A stretch of 64,000 nucleotides of DNA, from NCBI GenBank assembly GCA_964613665.1, contig CAZTIG010000019.1, forward strand, positions 1 to 64,000, in the 5' to 3' direction. Position 1 is the first letter of the stretch. Each line of letters begins with the position of its first letter. Made by a program: the position numbers and the translations under genes. The DNA comes from CAZQFV01 sp964613665 (GTDB lineage Bacteria; Chloroflexota; Chloroflexia; DTKN01). This document shows, in pieces, positions 48,723 through 56,990 of the stretch. The notes beneath the pieces are model-generated. The model ran no database searches. It saw only the letters and a list, made by a program, of their open reading frames with translations, and was not told where the DNA came from.

Positions 48723-51587
48723 CTACAGGACATCCCGCAGGTAGGCGCCGGTATAACCCTCCTCGGATTGGGCCACCTCCTCCGGTGGGCCCTGGGCGAC
48801 GATGCGGCCGCCGTCATCTCCCCCCTCGGGCCCCATGTCGATCAGCCAGTCGGCTGATTTGACCACGTCGAGATTGTGCTCGATGACGATGCAGGTATTG
48901 CCGGCATCCACCAGGCGGTGCAGGATGGCCAGCAAGCGCTCGATGTCGGCAAAGTGCAGCCCGGTGGTAGGCTCGTCCAGCACGTAGAGCGTCCGCCCGG
49001 TGGCGCGGCGGGCCAGCTCCGCCGCCAGCTTGACCCGCTGGGCCTCGCCACCGGAAAGCGCCGGCCCCGGCTGCCCCAGCTTCAGGTAGCCCAGGCCGAC
49101 GTCCTGCAGCATCTGCAGGCGCGTGCGCACCGCCGGGACGTTGGCGAAGAAGGCGATGGCCTCGGCGACGGACAGGTCCAGCACCTCCGCCACGTTCAGC
49201 CCCTTGTAGCGCACCTCCAGCGTCTCGCGGTTGTAGCGCAGGCCCTGGCAGACCTCGCAGGGGATGTAGACGTCCGGCAGGAACTGCATCTCGATCTGCA
49301 GCACGCCGGCCCCCTCGCAGGCCTCGCAGCGCCCGCCCTTGACGTTGAAGCTGAAGCGGTCCGGGCCGTAGCCACGCATGCGCGCCTCCGGGACGCGGGC
49401 GAAGAGGCCGCGGATCGGGGCAAAGACCCCGCTGTAGGTGGCGGCGTTGGAGCGCGGCGTCCGCCCGATGGGCGACTGGTCGATGGCGACGACCTTGTCC
49501 AGGTACTCGGCCCCGTAGAGGGCGTCGTGGCTTCCCGGCCGCTCCCGGCTGCGGTGCAACATCTGGGCCAGCCGCCGGTAGAGCGTGTCGGTGACCAGGG
49601 TGCTCTTGCCCGAGCCGGAGACGCCGGTCACGGCCACCAGGCAGCCCAGGGGAATGCGCACGTCCAGGCCCTTCAGGTTGTGCTCACGCGCCCCTGTCAG
49701 CAGCAGCTCCTTGCCGTTGCCGCGTCGCCGCCGCCGGGGGACGGGGATGCTGCGCCGGCCGCTCAAGTACTGCCCGGTCAGCGAGCGCGGCGCGCGCTTG
49801 ATCTCCTCCGGCGTGCCACACGCCACCACCTGCCCACCCTGCGCCCCCGCGCCCGGGCCCATATCGATGACCCAATCGGCGGCCTCGATCATGGCGGCGT
49901 CGTGCTCCACCACCAGGACTGTGTTGCCCTGCTCGCGCAGGCGCTCGAGGGTGGCGATCAGGCGGGCCGTGTCGCGGGGGTGCAGGCCGATGGAGGGCTC
50001 GTCCAGGACGTAGATGCAGCCCATCAGCGACATGCCGATCTGCGTGGCCAACCGGATGCGCTGCGCTTCACCCCCAGCCAGGGAGGCCGCAGCACGGTCC
50101 AGAGAGAGGTAGTCCAGCCCGACATCGTGCAAAAAGTCCAGGCGTGAGCGCAGCTCGCGCAGGATCGGCGCGGCGATGGCCCTCTCCCGGGCACTCAGTG
50201 GGGAATCGGCTTGGTCCAGCGCCTCGACCCAGGACCGCGTCGCCGAGACCGGCTGGGCGGCCACGGCAGCGATGCCACGGCCGGCCACCTTGACCGCCAG
50301 CGCCTCAGGCCGCAGGCGCGCGCCGTGGCAGCGGGCACAGGGCCGCGGGCGCATGTAGCGCTCGATCTGCATGCGCACGCGGGCCGAGGAGGTCTCCCTA
50401 TGACGGCGCTTCAGCGCCGGGATGACCCCCTCGTAGGTCGTCTCCACCACCCGCTCCTGGCCGCCACTCCCAGCGTAGCGCAGCGGCAGGACCTCGCCGT
50501 TGCTGCCATAGAGCAGCAGGCCCATCTGGTTGGGGCTCAACTCGCGCACCGGCACGGCTGTGGAGAAACCATAGTGCCGGGCCACGGCGCGCAACAGGCC
50601 GCGGTAGTACTCGGCCGACTGCCGCCCCATCTCCTGCCAGGGGGCGATGGCGCCCCCGTCCAGGGACAGGGCGCGGTCGGGGACGACCAGGTCGGGGTCG
50701 ATCTCCAGCACGCTGCCCAGGCCGCTGCACTCCGGGCAAGCCCCGTGGGGGCTGTTGAAAGAAAAGGTGCGCGGCTCGATCTCCTCCAGGGAGATACCGC
50801 AGTGCATGCAGGCCAGGTGCTCGGAGAAGAGCAGCTCCTCGCCGCCCTCCACCTGCACCAGGAGGGTACCGGCCCCCAGGCGCAGGGCCGTCTCCACCGA
50901 ATCGGCCAGGCGGTTGCGCTCCGGCGAGAGGAGCCGGCCGGCCTCGTCGCGGCGCACGACCAGCCGGTCGACCACGACCTCGATGGTGTGGGGGCGGTAG
51001 CGATCCAGCTCGATCTCCTCCTCGAGCGCACGCACGGTGCCGTCCACACGCACGCGGACGAAGCCGGCCTGGCGCACATCCTCGAGGACCTTTTGCTGGG
51101 CACCCTTGCGCTGGCGCACCAGGGGAGCCAGCATGAGCAGGCGCGTGCCATCGGGCAGCGCGGTGATATGGTCGACGATCTGGGTGGGCGTCTGGCGGAC
51201 GATCTCGCGGCCACAGCCGGGGCAGTGCGGCCGGCCGGCGCGGGCATAGAGCAGCCTCAGGAAGTCATAGATCTCGGTGATCGTCCCCACCGTGGAGCGG
51301 GGGTTGCGGGAGAGGCCCTGCTGGTCGATGGCCACGGTGGGCGACAGCCCCTCGATGCTGTCGACGTCGGGCCGGTCCATCTGCCCCAGGAACTGGCGGG
51401 CATAGACGGACAGGCTCTCGACGTAGCGCCGGCGGCCCTCGGCGTAGATGGTGTCAAAGGCCAGGGAGGACTTGCCCGAGCCGGACAGGCCGGTGATGAC
51501 CACCAGGCGGTCGCGGGGGATGTCGACATCGATCCCCTTCAGGTTGTGTTGGCGCGCCTGGCGAACGACGATCTTGTCCTGGGACAA
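48723..51587 (-). CDS. uvrA: Excinuclease ABC subunit A
   Basis: The product has 954 residues, normal for UvrA. A TTG at 51587 is the start (VRQARQHNLKGIDVDIP follows), with GAGG 6 bases upstream. It has two ABC ATPase units: Walker A GLSGSGKSSLAFDT near the N-terminus and GVSGSGKSTLVTDT in the second half. Each unit has a signature (SLAGGEAQRIRLA, ALSGGEAQRVKLA). Zinc-binding CxxC pairs are visible (CPGCGREI; CMHCG...CPECSG; CEACEGAG...CEVCQG). It recognises DNA damage with UvrB in nucleotide excision repair. uvrB lies 8 kb away on the same strand. A palindrome directly at the start of transcription suggests repressor control. Confidence 0.97.
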   Translation of the reverse strand: MSQDKIVVRQARQHNLKGIDVDIPRDRLVVITGLSGSGKSSLAFDTIYAEGRRRYVESLSVYARQFLGQMDRPDVDSIEGLSPTVAIDQQGLSRNPRSTVGTITEIYDFLRLLYARAGRPHCPGCGREIVRQTPTQIVDHITALPDGTRLLMLAPLVRQRKGAQQKVLEDVRQAGFVRVRVDGTVRALEEEIELDRYRPHTIEVVVDRLVVRRDEAGRLLSPERNRLADSVETALRLGAGTLLVQVEGGEELLFSEHLACMHCGISLEEIEPRTFSFNSPHGACPECSGLGSVLEIDPDLVVPDRALSLDGGAIAPWQEMGRQSAEYYRGLLRAVARHYGFSTAVPVRELSPNQMGLLLYGSNGEVLPLRYAGSGGQERVVETTYEGVIPALKRRHRETSSARVRMQIERYMRPRPCARCHGARLRPEALAVKVAGRGIAAVAAQPVSATRSWVEALDQADSPLSARERAIAAPILRELRSRLDFLHDVGLDYLSLDRAAASLAGGEAQRIRLATQIGMSLMGCIYVLDEPSIGLHPRDTARLIATLERLREQGNTVLVVEHDAAMIEAADWVIDMGPGAGAQGGQVVACGTPEEIKRAPRSLTGQYLSGRRSIPVPRRRRRGNGKELLLTGAREHNLKGLDVRIPLGCLVAVTGVSGSGKSTLVTDTLYRRLAQMLHRSRERPGSHDALYGAEYLDKVVAIDQSPIGRTPRSNAATYSGVFAPIRGLFARVPEARMRGYGPDRFSFNVKGGRCEACEGAGVLQIEMQFLPDVYIPCEVCQGLRYNRETLEVRYKGLNVAEVLDLSVAEAIAFFANVPAVRTRLQMLQDVGLGYLKLGQPGPALSGGEAQRVKLAAELARRATGRTLYVLDEPTTGLHFADIERLLAILHRLVDAGNTCIVIEHNLDVVKSADWLIDMGPEGGDDGGRIVAQGPPEEVAQSEEGYTGAYLRDVL

Positions 51588-51664
51588 GGCAGACCTCGGC
51601 GAAAGCCGCCCACTGCGGCCGGCAACATCGCGCCGGCAACAGCACCTGGCCGGCGCGCGGGATC

Positions 51665-51679
51665 ACGGTGCAACACCGT
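51665..51679 (-). promoter_or_regulatory. Perfect palindrome at the uvrA transcription start (candidate operator)
   Basis: ACGGTG-TTG-CACCGT on the minus strand is a perfect 15-base palindrome immediately after the -10 box and so covers the expected transcription start. This is a classical place for a repressor such as LexA. The sequence does not match the Bacillus, E. coli or alpha-proteobacterial LexA boxes. Confidence 0.6.
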
Positions 51680-51708
51680 ATTGTAACAGAAAGAGGCCGG
51701 ATGCGCAA
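51680..51708 (-). promoter_or_regulatory. Promoter of uvrA
   Basis: On the minus strand TTGCGC (51708-51703) and TACAAT (51685-51680) are 17 bases apart. The leader to the TTG start is about 85 bases. Confidence 0.72.
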
Positions 51709-51992
51709 ATCGCGCGTGTGGCGGGACGGCGCGACACGTCATCCTGGCCCAGCTTGATCGCACAGAATCGGCCATACCGCCGCGGCAAAGCCTCCCGCAG
51801 AGGGCGCAGAGGCGCCGCGACAGACGCGGTTGTTCCTGCGGACTCGGCGATCTCGGCGCCCTCGCAGGCGCAACCCAATCTGCAGCGCCACGCGGTAGCC
51901 AGCGCGCTGCCTATGCACCGACTTGTCTTGCTGTGCCGTGGCGTGGCCCGACGTGCCACCATCCGCCGGCCACTCCGGCGGGCGGGGAGCAG
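51709..51992. other. Gene-free region between uvrA promoter and flavodoxin terminator
   Basis: No supported coding region is seen. Short GC-rich words (GGCGCAGAGGCGCC type) could fold, but no promoter or repeat family shared with the rest of the window is evident. Confidence 0.4.
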
Positions 51993-52018
51993 CAGGGGCG
52001 CAGCCAGCTGCGCCCCTG
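51993..52018 (-). terminator. Hairpin after the flavodoxin gene
   Basis: An 11-bp perfect stem (CAGGGGCGCAG with CTGCGCCCCTG) and 4-base loop lie 18 bases beyond the flavodoxin stop codon. There is no T-run. Confidence 0.6.
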
Positions 52019-52035
52019 GAGACGAACGGCCGAGG

Positions 52036-52554
52036 TCATCGAAGCAGGACGCTCAACGCCTCGGCGATCTTCACTGCCCAGTCAGCGATCGCGTCCCAGT
52101 CGCGGAAGTCGCCGGTGGGCACTTTGACGTTCTTGATGATCAGCCGCTCGAAGAAGCCCAACCGGGCCGGATCGATCTTGCCGCCAAAGACGGCAATCTC
52201 GCGCGGCGCGATGCGCTCGGCGATGGGCAGCAGCGCATCGGGAAGTCGCCGGCCTTCCAGGAATGCGTCCGCCGACCCCTCGCCCGTCGGGCCGCTGGAG
52301 AAGAGCCACAGTGGCCGTCCGGCCAGCGCCTTCTCGTTCGCCTTCAGGAAGGCTGCGGCCTCCCTGCGCCAGTGGAACATGTAGACCGCGCTGCCCAGCA
52401 CGACCGCCTGGTATGCGGCCACGTCGCCGACGCGCTTCACCGGCAGCACGTCGACGCGCCAGCCTGTCTGCTGCAGCACCTGGCCGATCTTGTCCGCGAT
52501 CTCCCCCGTGGCACCGTACTTGGTGGCATAGGCCACCAGGACCTGAGCGTCCAT
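52036..52554 (-). CDS. Flavodoxin-domain protein (HemG-like)
   Basis: The product has 172 residues. The ATG at 52554 follows AAGGA. The FMN phosphate loop reads AYATKYGATGEIADKIG near the N-terminus, followed by VVLGSAVYMFHWRREAAAFL and LFSSGPTGEG. This is the pattern of the menaquinone-dependent protoporphyrinogen oxidase/flavodoxin-5 group. It should bind FMN and carry electrons or oxidise a substrate in the cytosol. No haem-synthesis gene is adjacent, so the HemG function is only one possibility. Confidence 0.83.
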   Translation of the reverse strand: MDAQVLVAYATKYGATGEIADKIGQVLQQTGWRVDVLPVKRVGDVAAYQAVVLGSAVYMFHWRREAAAFLKANEKALAGRPLWLFSSGPTGEGSADAFLEGRRLPDALLPIAERIAPREIAVFGGKIDPARLGFFERLIIKNVKVPTGDFRDWDAIADWAVKIAEALSVLLR

Positions 52555-52762
52555 GTCCCCGTCCTTTCTCCTCGAACCGGAAACCAGCGCCGCCACTGAT
52601 CGACCGGGGGACCGTACCTGTCCCGACCGGCTGCCGGCACCGCTGCGGGCGCCGGGCACGCTCACTGCCCCATTGTACCACCGCTGTCAAGGCCGCCCGC
52701 CGGACAGCACAAGGCCCGGAGCGCTCGCTCCCGGGCCCGTGTGTGCCGAAGCTGTTGCATGC

Positions 52763-53548
52763 CTAGCGCACCGTGATCGTCCCTACCCCCGTCTGCACGT
52801 CGATGTCCACCTTGTTGGCCGCCGTGTCATAGTCGGCCGAGCGGTAGACCTGGCCGGTGTAGGGGAACCGGCCGGTGTCCACGCTGATCCCGGTCAGCGC
52901 GCCGCGGATGCGCACCTGGGCGGCCACACCGTCCGGCACCTGCACCGTCATCGTGGCCGCGCCCGACTCGATCACCGCCCGCGTCAGGCCGGCGTTGGCC
53001 GGCAGCGTCAGGTAGGTCGTGCTGGCCCCGGTCTTGAGCCGGAGGTCACTCAGGCGCAGGCCGGAGAGGTCCAGCGTCATGTCGCTCGCCCCCGTCTCCA
53101 GGCCCAGGGAGAGCGGGACCTCCTGGTTCAAGTTGAACGCCCAGTCGATGCCATGAGGCCCCCAGGTCCAGGGCCCGACCTCGCGCGGGCGCAGGTCCAC
53201 GTCCAGCAGGTCGCCCTCGCGGCTGCTGCGCACATACAGCCCTCCGCCAAAGGTGCCGGAGAGCAGCTGGTCGGGCGCAGTGCCGGCGCCGATCGTCAGT
53301 CGCCCGGCCCCATGATGGAGGTGCACACGGGCCCGGCGGGCCCCCTCCAGGGTGACCACACTGCTCTCGGCCACCGGGGCGGCACGCCGCCAGCCCGTTC
53401 GCCCCAGCAGGATCCACACGCCCAGCGCGATCAGGACCCCCGGCCAGAACAGCTGCCACCACGGGATCTGCCCGAACCAGGTTCCCAGGAGAAAGAGGAC
53501 TCCCAAGATGACGAGCAATCCACCCCAGAACACGTAGCCACGCTGCAT
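52763..53548 (-). CDS. Membrane protein with LiaF-like transmembrane part and toast-rack-type beta domain
   Basis: The product has 261 residues. The ATG at 53548 lies 8 bases after GGAGG; a GTG within that ribosome site is less likely. Two hydrophobic segments (about residues 7-24 and 31-48) are joined by FGQIPWWQLFWP, as in DUF5668/LiaF proteins. The rest is an all-beta region with short repeats (LETGASDMTLDLSGL, LKTGASTTYLTLP, IESGAATMTVQVP) like a toast-rack or LiaF-like C-terminal fold. Such proteins take part in envelope stress sensing. It follows another membrane protein gene by 52 bases, probably in one operon. Confidence 0.8.
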   Translation of the reverse strand: MQRGYVFWGGLLVILGVLFLLGTWFGQIPWWQLFWPGVLIALGVWILLGRTGWRRAAPVAESSVVTLEGARRARVHLHHGAGRLTIGAGTAPDQLLSGTFGGGLYVRSSREGDLLDVDLRPREVGPWTWGPHGIDWAFNLNQEVPLSLGLETGASDMTLDLSGLRLSDLRLKTGASTTYLTLPANAGLTRAVIESGAATMTVQVPDGVAAQVRIRGALTGISVDTGRFPYTGQVYRSADYDTAANKVDIDVQTGVGTITVR

Positions 53549-53600
53549 CGCATTCACCTCCTCTGCACGGGGTGGGGCCGCGCCGCGCCCCCACCAACCG

Positions 53601-54101
53601 CTAGCGGCGTCGGAAGAGAGGCCGCACCAGGATGAGTCCCCCCAGCACGATCAGCACCACCGGCAGGACCAGCCAGGGCAACCGCCCGAAGAGCGAGCCA
53701 AAGACGACAAAGAGCGCCAGGCTGATGGCGATCAGCCAGCCCCCACCGGCCGCCGTGTGCCAGGGACGATCGCTGAGGAGATCGGCCAGGACCAGGCCCA
53801 CGCCGACAAAGCCCGGGATGAGCGTCCAGGCAAAGGCCCACGAGCCAAAATCCCCGGCGATGCGCTGATAGTAGAGGATGCCGCCGATCCCGCCGACGAT
53901 GCAGGCCGGCACCGCCAGGCCAGGCTCGTTGCTCAGCAGCCCCAGCAGCAGGAAAAAGACCCCCACCGCGATGACGATCAGCGGCCAGGAGAAGAAGCGG
54001 GCGGGCCAGCCGGCGGGGAGAAATTGGACCACCAGCAGCCAGACTCCGAACAGGACCAAGAGCGACCCCGCCACCAGCCGGCCTCTGCCTCGTATGCGCA
54101 T
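53601..54101 (-). CDS. Polytopic membrane protein of unknown function
   Basis: The product has 166 residues. The ATG at 54101 has AAGGAGG 6 bases upstream. Five to six hydrophobic segments fill nearly the whole chain (LVAGSLLVLFGVWLLVVQFL first, then FFSWPLIVIAVGVFFLLLGLL). The paired-helix layout with a short WPL turn resembles the DUF5668-type segment of the next gene, so the two may share ancestry. It is first in the two-gene operon with the toast-rack protein. Function is unknown. Confidence 0.75.
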   Translation of the reverse strand: MRIRGRGRLVAGSLLVLFGVWLLVVQFLPAGWPARFFSWPLIVIAVGVFFLLLGLLSNEPGLAVPACIVGGIGGILYYQRIAGDFGSWAFAWTLIPGFVGVGLVLADLLSDRPWHTAAGGGWLIAISLALFVVFGSLFGRLPWLVLPVVLIVLGGLILVRPLFRRR

Positions 54102-54156
54102 CGCTGCCTCCTTCGCTCCACCAGGACGATCCTGCGGCGGCGCCAGAGGCGCATCC

Positions 54157-54176
54157 GCCGGGCCACGTGGCCCGGC
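54157..54176. promoter_or_regulatory. Perfect 20-bp palindrome between divergent genes
   Basis: The 20 bases centred on CACGTG are an exact palindrome (GCCGGGCCAC and its reverse complement). It lies about 55 bases upstream of the membrane-protein gene and 25 bases before the pseudo-receiver frame. It may be an operator or a bidirectional terminator-like hairpin. Confidence 0.5.
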
Positions 54177-54200
54177 GATTAGACGGCAGCGGGCAGCGGA

Positions 54201-54902
54201 TTGTTGAAGACACTAGCCGGGTTCCAGGTGACGGCGGCGGCGACGGCCGAGGGCAGCGCAATGGCCGGCGAGAGTCTTCCCGACGTCGTCGCCCTCGACG
54301 TCGTGCCGTGGTCCAGCGGCTGGACGGCCCTGGCGGCACGCAAGGGCGACGATGAGCCGGCCGGCATTCCCACGATCCTGCTGGCCACCCACGATCAGAC
54401 AGGCCTGCTGCTGGGGGACGCCGACTTCCTGCCCTGGCCGGCCGGCCCGGAGCAGCTACGGGCCGCCCTCGGACGGCACCGCCACGAGGCCGGTATCGGC
54501 GGCCTGACCCATCACCTCCTGGTCATTGCCGCGGACGACGCGGCGCGGGCCTGGCTGCGGGGCGTTGCCGCCGAGGAGGGCTGGAGCGCAGCCGAGGCCG
54601 GCAACACCAAGAGTGGCCTGGTGGCCGTGGCCGAGCGCCGGCCGGATGTGGTCTTCCTGGAGCTGCTGCTGCCGGGGATGGACAGCCTGCGCCTGCTGCG
54701 GGAGCTGCGCAAGGCCGCGGCATGGCTGTCCATCGCCGTCGTCCTGATGGCCCCCCAGGACCTGGCCGACGCCGAGGGCGAGCGCCTGCAGCAGCCCCTC
54801 CAGCAACTGCTCGCGCAGGGCTCGCTCCGGTCCGAGGCGCTGCTGGAGGAGGTCCGCGACTCACTGCAGGCCGTCCCGTACGGCGGCGCGGCCGGGGTCT
54901 GA
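54201..54902 (+). CDS. Protein with two degenerate receiver-like domains
   Basis: The frame gives 233 residues from a TTG at 54201. No good ribosome site precedes it; an ATG at 54261 with GAGGG upstream is the alternative. The first receiver-like part lacks the first strand with the acidic pair, because a stop codon lies just upstream, but keeps DVVALDVVP. The second (HHLLVIAADDAARAWLRG to VVFLELLLPGMDSLRLL) has the acidic pair, but Glu in place of the phosphorylated Asp. The gene may encode a phosphate-independent receiver or be a 5'-truncated remnant. No promoter is seen. Confidence 0.6.
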   Translation: MLKTLAGFQVTAAATAEGSAMAGESLPDVVALDVVPWSSGWTALAARKGDDEPAGIPTILLATHDQTGLLLGDADFLPWPAGPEQLRAALGRHRHEAGIGGLTHHLLVIAADDAARAWLRGVAAEEGWSAAEAGNTKSGLVAVAERRPDVVFLELLLPGMDSLRLLRELRKAAAWLSIAVVLMAPQDLADAEGERLQQPLQQLLAQGSLRSEALLEEVRDSLQAVPYGGAAGV

Positions 54903-54936
54903 TGCCGCCGGCCGGCAGAGGCAGCCCGATCTGCCC

Positions 54937-55404
54937 TCAGGCCAGCACCTGCGCCCGCCGCAGCGCCCTCCAGAGGCATTCGTCCCAGCGCGAGCCGTGC
55001 AGCAGGTCGCGCAGCTCGACGGCCTGCTGCAGGCGCTCCCAGTGGGTGACGATGAAGGCAACCCGCTTCCAGCGGCCGCTGCGGACGGGGCGCGGCAGCT
55101 CCTGCAGCGGCCCCAGCCGCAGGCAGTAGTACAGCTCGTCGGCGCGGGCGTGCGCCGGTTCACCCGGAAGCAGGTCCCGCCGGCGGGCCAGCTCCCACCC
55201 CCGGACCTGGGCCACGTAGCGCACCACGCCTCCGGCGGCGCCGAAGCTGCCCGGCTGGTAGAAGGCGATGTAGCGGGCAGTGCTGGCGCGCGGCGGCAGA
55301 CGCGGCACGGGGATGCGGTACCAGCCCTCCTCCCGTGCCAGGCAGAGGTCTCGTGGCTCCCGCAGCACGGCCACCAGCACGGTGGCGTAGCGTTCGTCCT
55401 CCAT
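54937..55404 (-). CDS. Conserved-looking protein of unknown function
   Basis: The product has 155 residues and no family I can name. The ATG at 55404 has AAGGAGG 7 bases upstream, and the promoter is a perfect consensus. Sequence features are a beta-rich centre (RYIAFYQPGSFG, VVRYVAQVRGWEL) and a motif DELYYCLRLGPLQELPRPV, then a helical tail with THWERLQQA. There is no signal peptide or membrane segment, so it is probably cytosolic. It is divergent from the Fur/PerR gene with 190 bases between. Confidence 0.65.
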   Translation of the reverse strand: MEDERYATVLVAVLREPRDLCLAREEGWYRIPVPRLPPRASTARYIAFYQPGSFGAAGGVVRYVAQVRGWELARRRDLLPGEPAHARADELYYCLRLGPLQELPRPVRSGRWKRVAFIVTHWERLQQAVELRDLLHGSRWDECLWRALRRAQVLA

Positions 55405-55450
55405 CAGATTCCTCCTTCCACATCGATCCGTCCCCGCCAGTGCTGGGTGT

Positions 55451-55479
55451 ATTATAGAACAAATGTCTCATCCTGTCAA
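55451..55479 (-). promoter_or_regulatory. Full-consensus promoter of the 155-residue protein gene
   Basis: On the minus strand TTGACA (55479-55474) and TATAAT (55456-55451) are 17 bases apart, a perfect match to the sigma-70 consensus. The leader is about 40 bases. Confidence 0.88.
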
Positions 55480-55594
55480 GTGACCGAGCCATTCTTGGAC
55501 CAACCCTGCGCCAGTGTGGCTGAGATCACATACAACTCAGCTGTCCTACATTATCATGTTTGCAGGAAAGTATCCAGTCCAAAGGAGTACAGAG

Positions 55595-56062
55595 ATGCAG
55601 TCTGTAGAGGTCCTTGTCCAGCGCCTCCGCCAGAGGGGACTCAAAGTCACACCACAGCGGCGCGCTATCCTCTCCCTGCTGGCCGGCGACTCCAGCCACC
55701 CGACGGCCGAGCAGGTCTTTCGGCGCGTGGCCTCGGCCATGCCCGACATCTCGCGCACGACCGTCTACAACACCATTCACGAGCTGGTCGCGCTGGGTGA
55801 GCTGGCCGAGGTCGCGAACTTGAGCGAGGCCGGCACGCGCTACGACACCAACACCGCCGACCACCATCACCTGTTCTGCGTGCGCTGTCATACCCTGAAG
55901 GACATCCACGCCGACTTGCAGGTGGAACTCGCGCCGGAGGAGCTAGCCGGCTACCAGGTGCTCAGACGACAGGTGACGTTCTACGGACACTGCCCGCAGT
56001 GCCAGATCGATCGGAGGCGCAAGACGCCCAAGCGAAAAGGAGGTGCCGCCGCTGAACCGTGA
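55595..56062 (+). CDS. Fur-family regulator, PerR-like
   Basis: The product has 155 residues. The ATG at 55595 follows AAAGGAG at 8 bases; a longer in-frame start is not conserved. The winged helix is KVTPQRRAILSLLA...HPTAEQVFRRVASAMPDISRTTVYNTIHEL. The metal-binding region has ADHHHLFCVRC, and the second Cys pair of the structural zinc site is CPQC. A ferritin-like Dps gene follows 54 bases later, which suggests control of iron storage or peroxide defence. Whether it senses iron or peroxide cannot be decided from sequence alone. Confidence 0.9.
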   Translation: MQSVEVLVQRLRQRGLKVTPQRRAILSLLAGDSSHPTAEQVFRRVASAMPDISRTTVYNTIHELVALGELAEVANLSEAGTRYDTNTADHHHLFCVRCHTLKDIHADLQVELAPEELAGYQVLRRQVTFYGHCPQCQIDRRRKTPKRKGGAAAEP

Positions 56063-56116
56063 CTGCTCCACTGTGCCGATCCCGCTGCACTTTCATATCG
56101 AAAGAGGAGGAAGATC

Positions 56117-56668
56117 ATGGCCAAAGTAGCACGAGAGATGGTTTCCCGGTCCGGAATCGACGTCGACGAGCTGTTGGAGCTGCTGGTCGCCAACGCGGCG
56201 GCAGAGCTCACCACGTTCTACTACTACACCGTCCTGCGGGCGAACCTGATTGGGCTGGAAGGCGAGGGCATCAAGGCCATCGCCGAGGCGGCGCGCATCG
56301 AGGACCGCAACCACTTCGAGGCGCTCGTCCCCCGCATCTACGAGCTGGGAGGCAAGCTGCCCGAGGACATGCGGGCGTTTCACGACCTCTCCGCCTGCCC
56401 GCCGGCCAGGCTACCGGAGGACCCCACCGACGTCCAGGCAATCCTGAAGGTGCTGGTCGAGGCCGAGCGCTGCGCGGTGCGCGGGTACACGCACATCTGC
56501 AACCTCACCGCCGGCAAGGATCATCGCACCTATGCGCTGGCACTGGCGATCCTGAACGAGGAGATCGAGCACGAGTCGTGGTTCTCCGAGTTCCTCGGTG
56601 AGGGCCCCTCGGGGCACTTTTTGCGGCAGGGCCAGACCTCGCCCTTTGTGCGCCCGTTCATGCCGTAG
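56117..56668 (+). CDS. Dps-like ferritin family protein
   Basis: The product has 183 residues. The ATG at 56117 follows AGAGGAGGAAG. The four-helix ferritin pattern is visible: Glu in AAELTTFYYYTVLRANLIGLEGEG, ExxH in IEDRNHFEAL, a third-helix Glu in LVEAERCAVRGYTHICNL and ExxH in NEEIEHESWFSEFLG. This matches the archaeal/bacterial DPS-like (DpsL) group. It should oxidise and store iron and protect DNA against peroxide. The Fur/PerR-like gene directly upstream is its likely regulator. A hairpin terminator follows. Confidence 0.88.
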   Translation: MAKVAREMVSRSGIDVDELLELLVANAAAELTTFYYYTVLRANLIGLEGEGIKAIAEAARIEDRNHFEALVPRIYELGGKLPEDMRAFHDLSACPPARLPEDPTDVQAILKVLVEAERCAVRGYTHICNLTAGKDHRTYALALAILNEEIEHESWFSEFLGEGPSGHFLRQGQTSPFVRPFMP

Positions 56669-56684
56669 CTTCACCGCTGATCCA

Positions 56685-56715
56685 GGGGGGGCCCGGCTGC
56701 GTCCCGGGTCTCCCC
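56685..56715 (+). terminator. Hairpin terminator after the Dps-like gene
   Basis: A stem of about 12 bp with two G-T pairs (56685-56696 with 56704-56715) is followed by a CT-rich run. It lies 17 bases after the stop. Confidence 0.6.
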
Positions 56716-56741
56716 TCTCTCTCCGATCCCGGAGGCCGACG

Positions 56742-56990
56742 ATGCGCAAGTTCACGCGAGAGGAACTGGCCCGCTACCACGGCCGGGACGGCGCGCCGGC
56801 ATACATCGCCTACGAAGGCAAGGTCTACGAGGCCACGGGGAGCTTCCTCTGGCGCAACGGCCGCCACCAGGCCCGCCACCTGGCCGGGATGGACTACACG
56901 GGGCTGCTGGCAACGGCACCCCACGACGCCGACCTCCTCGAACGGCTCCCCCTGGTCGGCATACTGGTCGAGACGACCCCGGACTCCTAG
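56742..56990 (+). CDS. Cytochrome-b5-like haem/steroid-binding domain protein
   Basis: The product has 82 residues. The ATG at 56742 follows GGAGG at 6 bases. It begins MRKFTREELARYHGRDG and continues PAYIAYEGKVYEATGSFLWRNGRHQ, the pattern of small soluble cytochrome-b5-like proteins of anaerobes and Chloroflexota. A histidine pair (NGRHQARH) is in place to ligate haem or another ligand. It may carry electrons; a partner is not evident. Its 3' end overlaps the convergent radical-SAM gene by four bases. Confidence 0.82.
   Translation: MRKFTREELARYHGRDGAPAYIAYEGKVYEATGSFLWRNGRHQARHLAGMDYTGLLATAPHDADLLERLPLVGILVETTPDS

Noticed and set aside
55480..55594. A PerR/Fur box in the leader of the Fur-family gene
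   Set aside because: Some AT-rich words (TACATTATCATG) are there, but no convincing 7-1-7 inverted repeat is visible.
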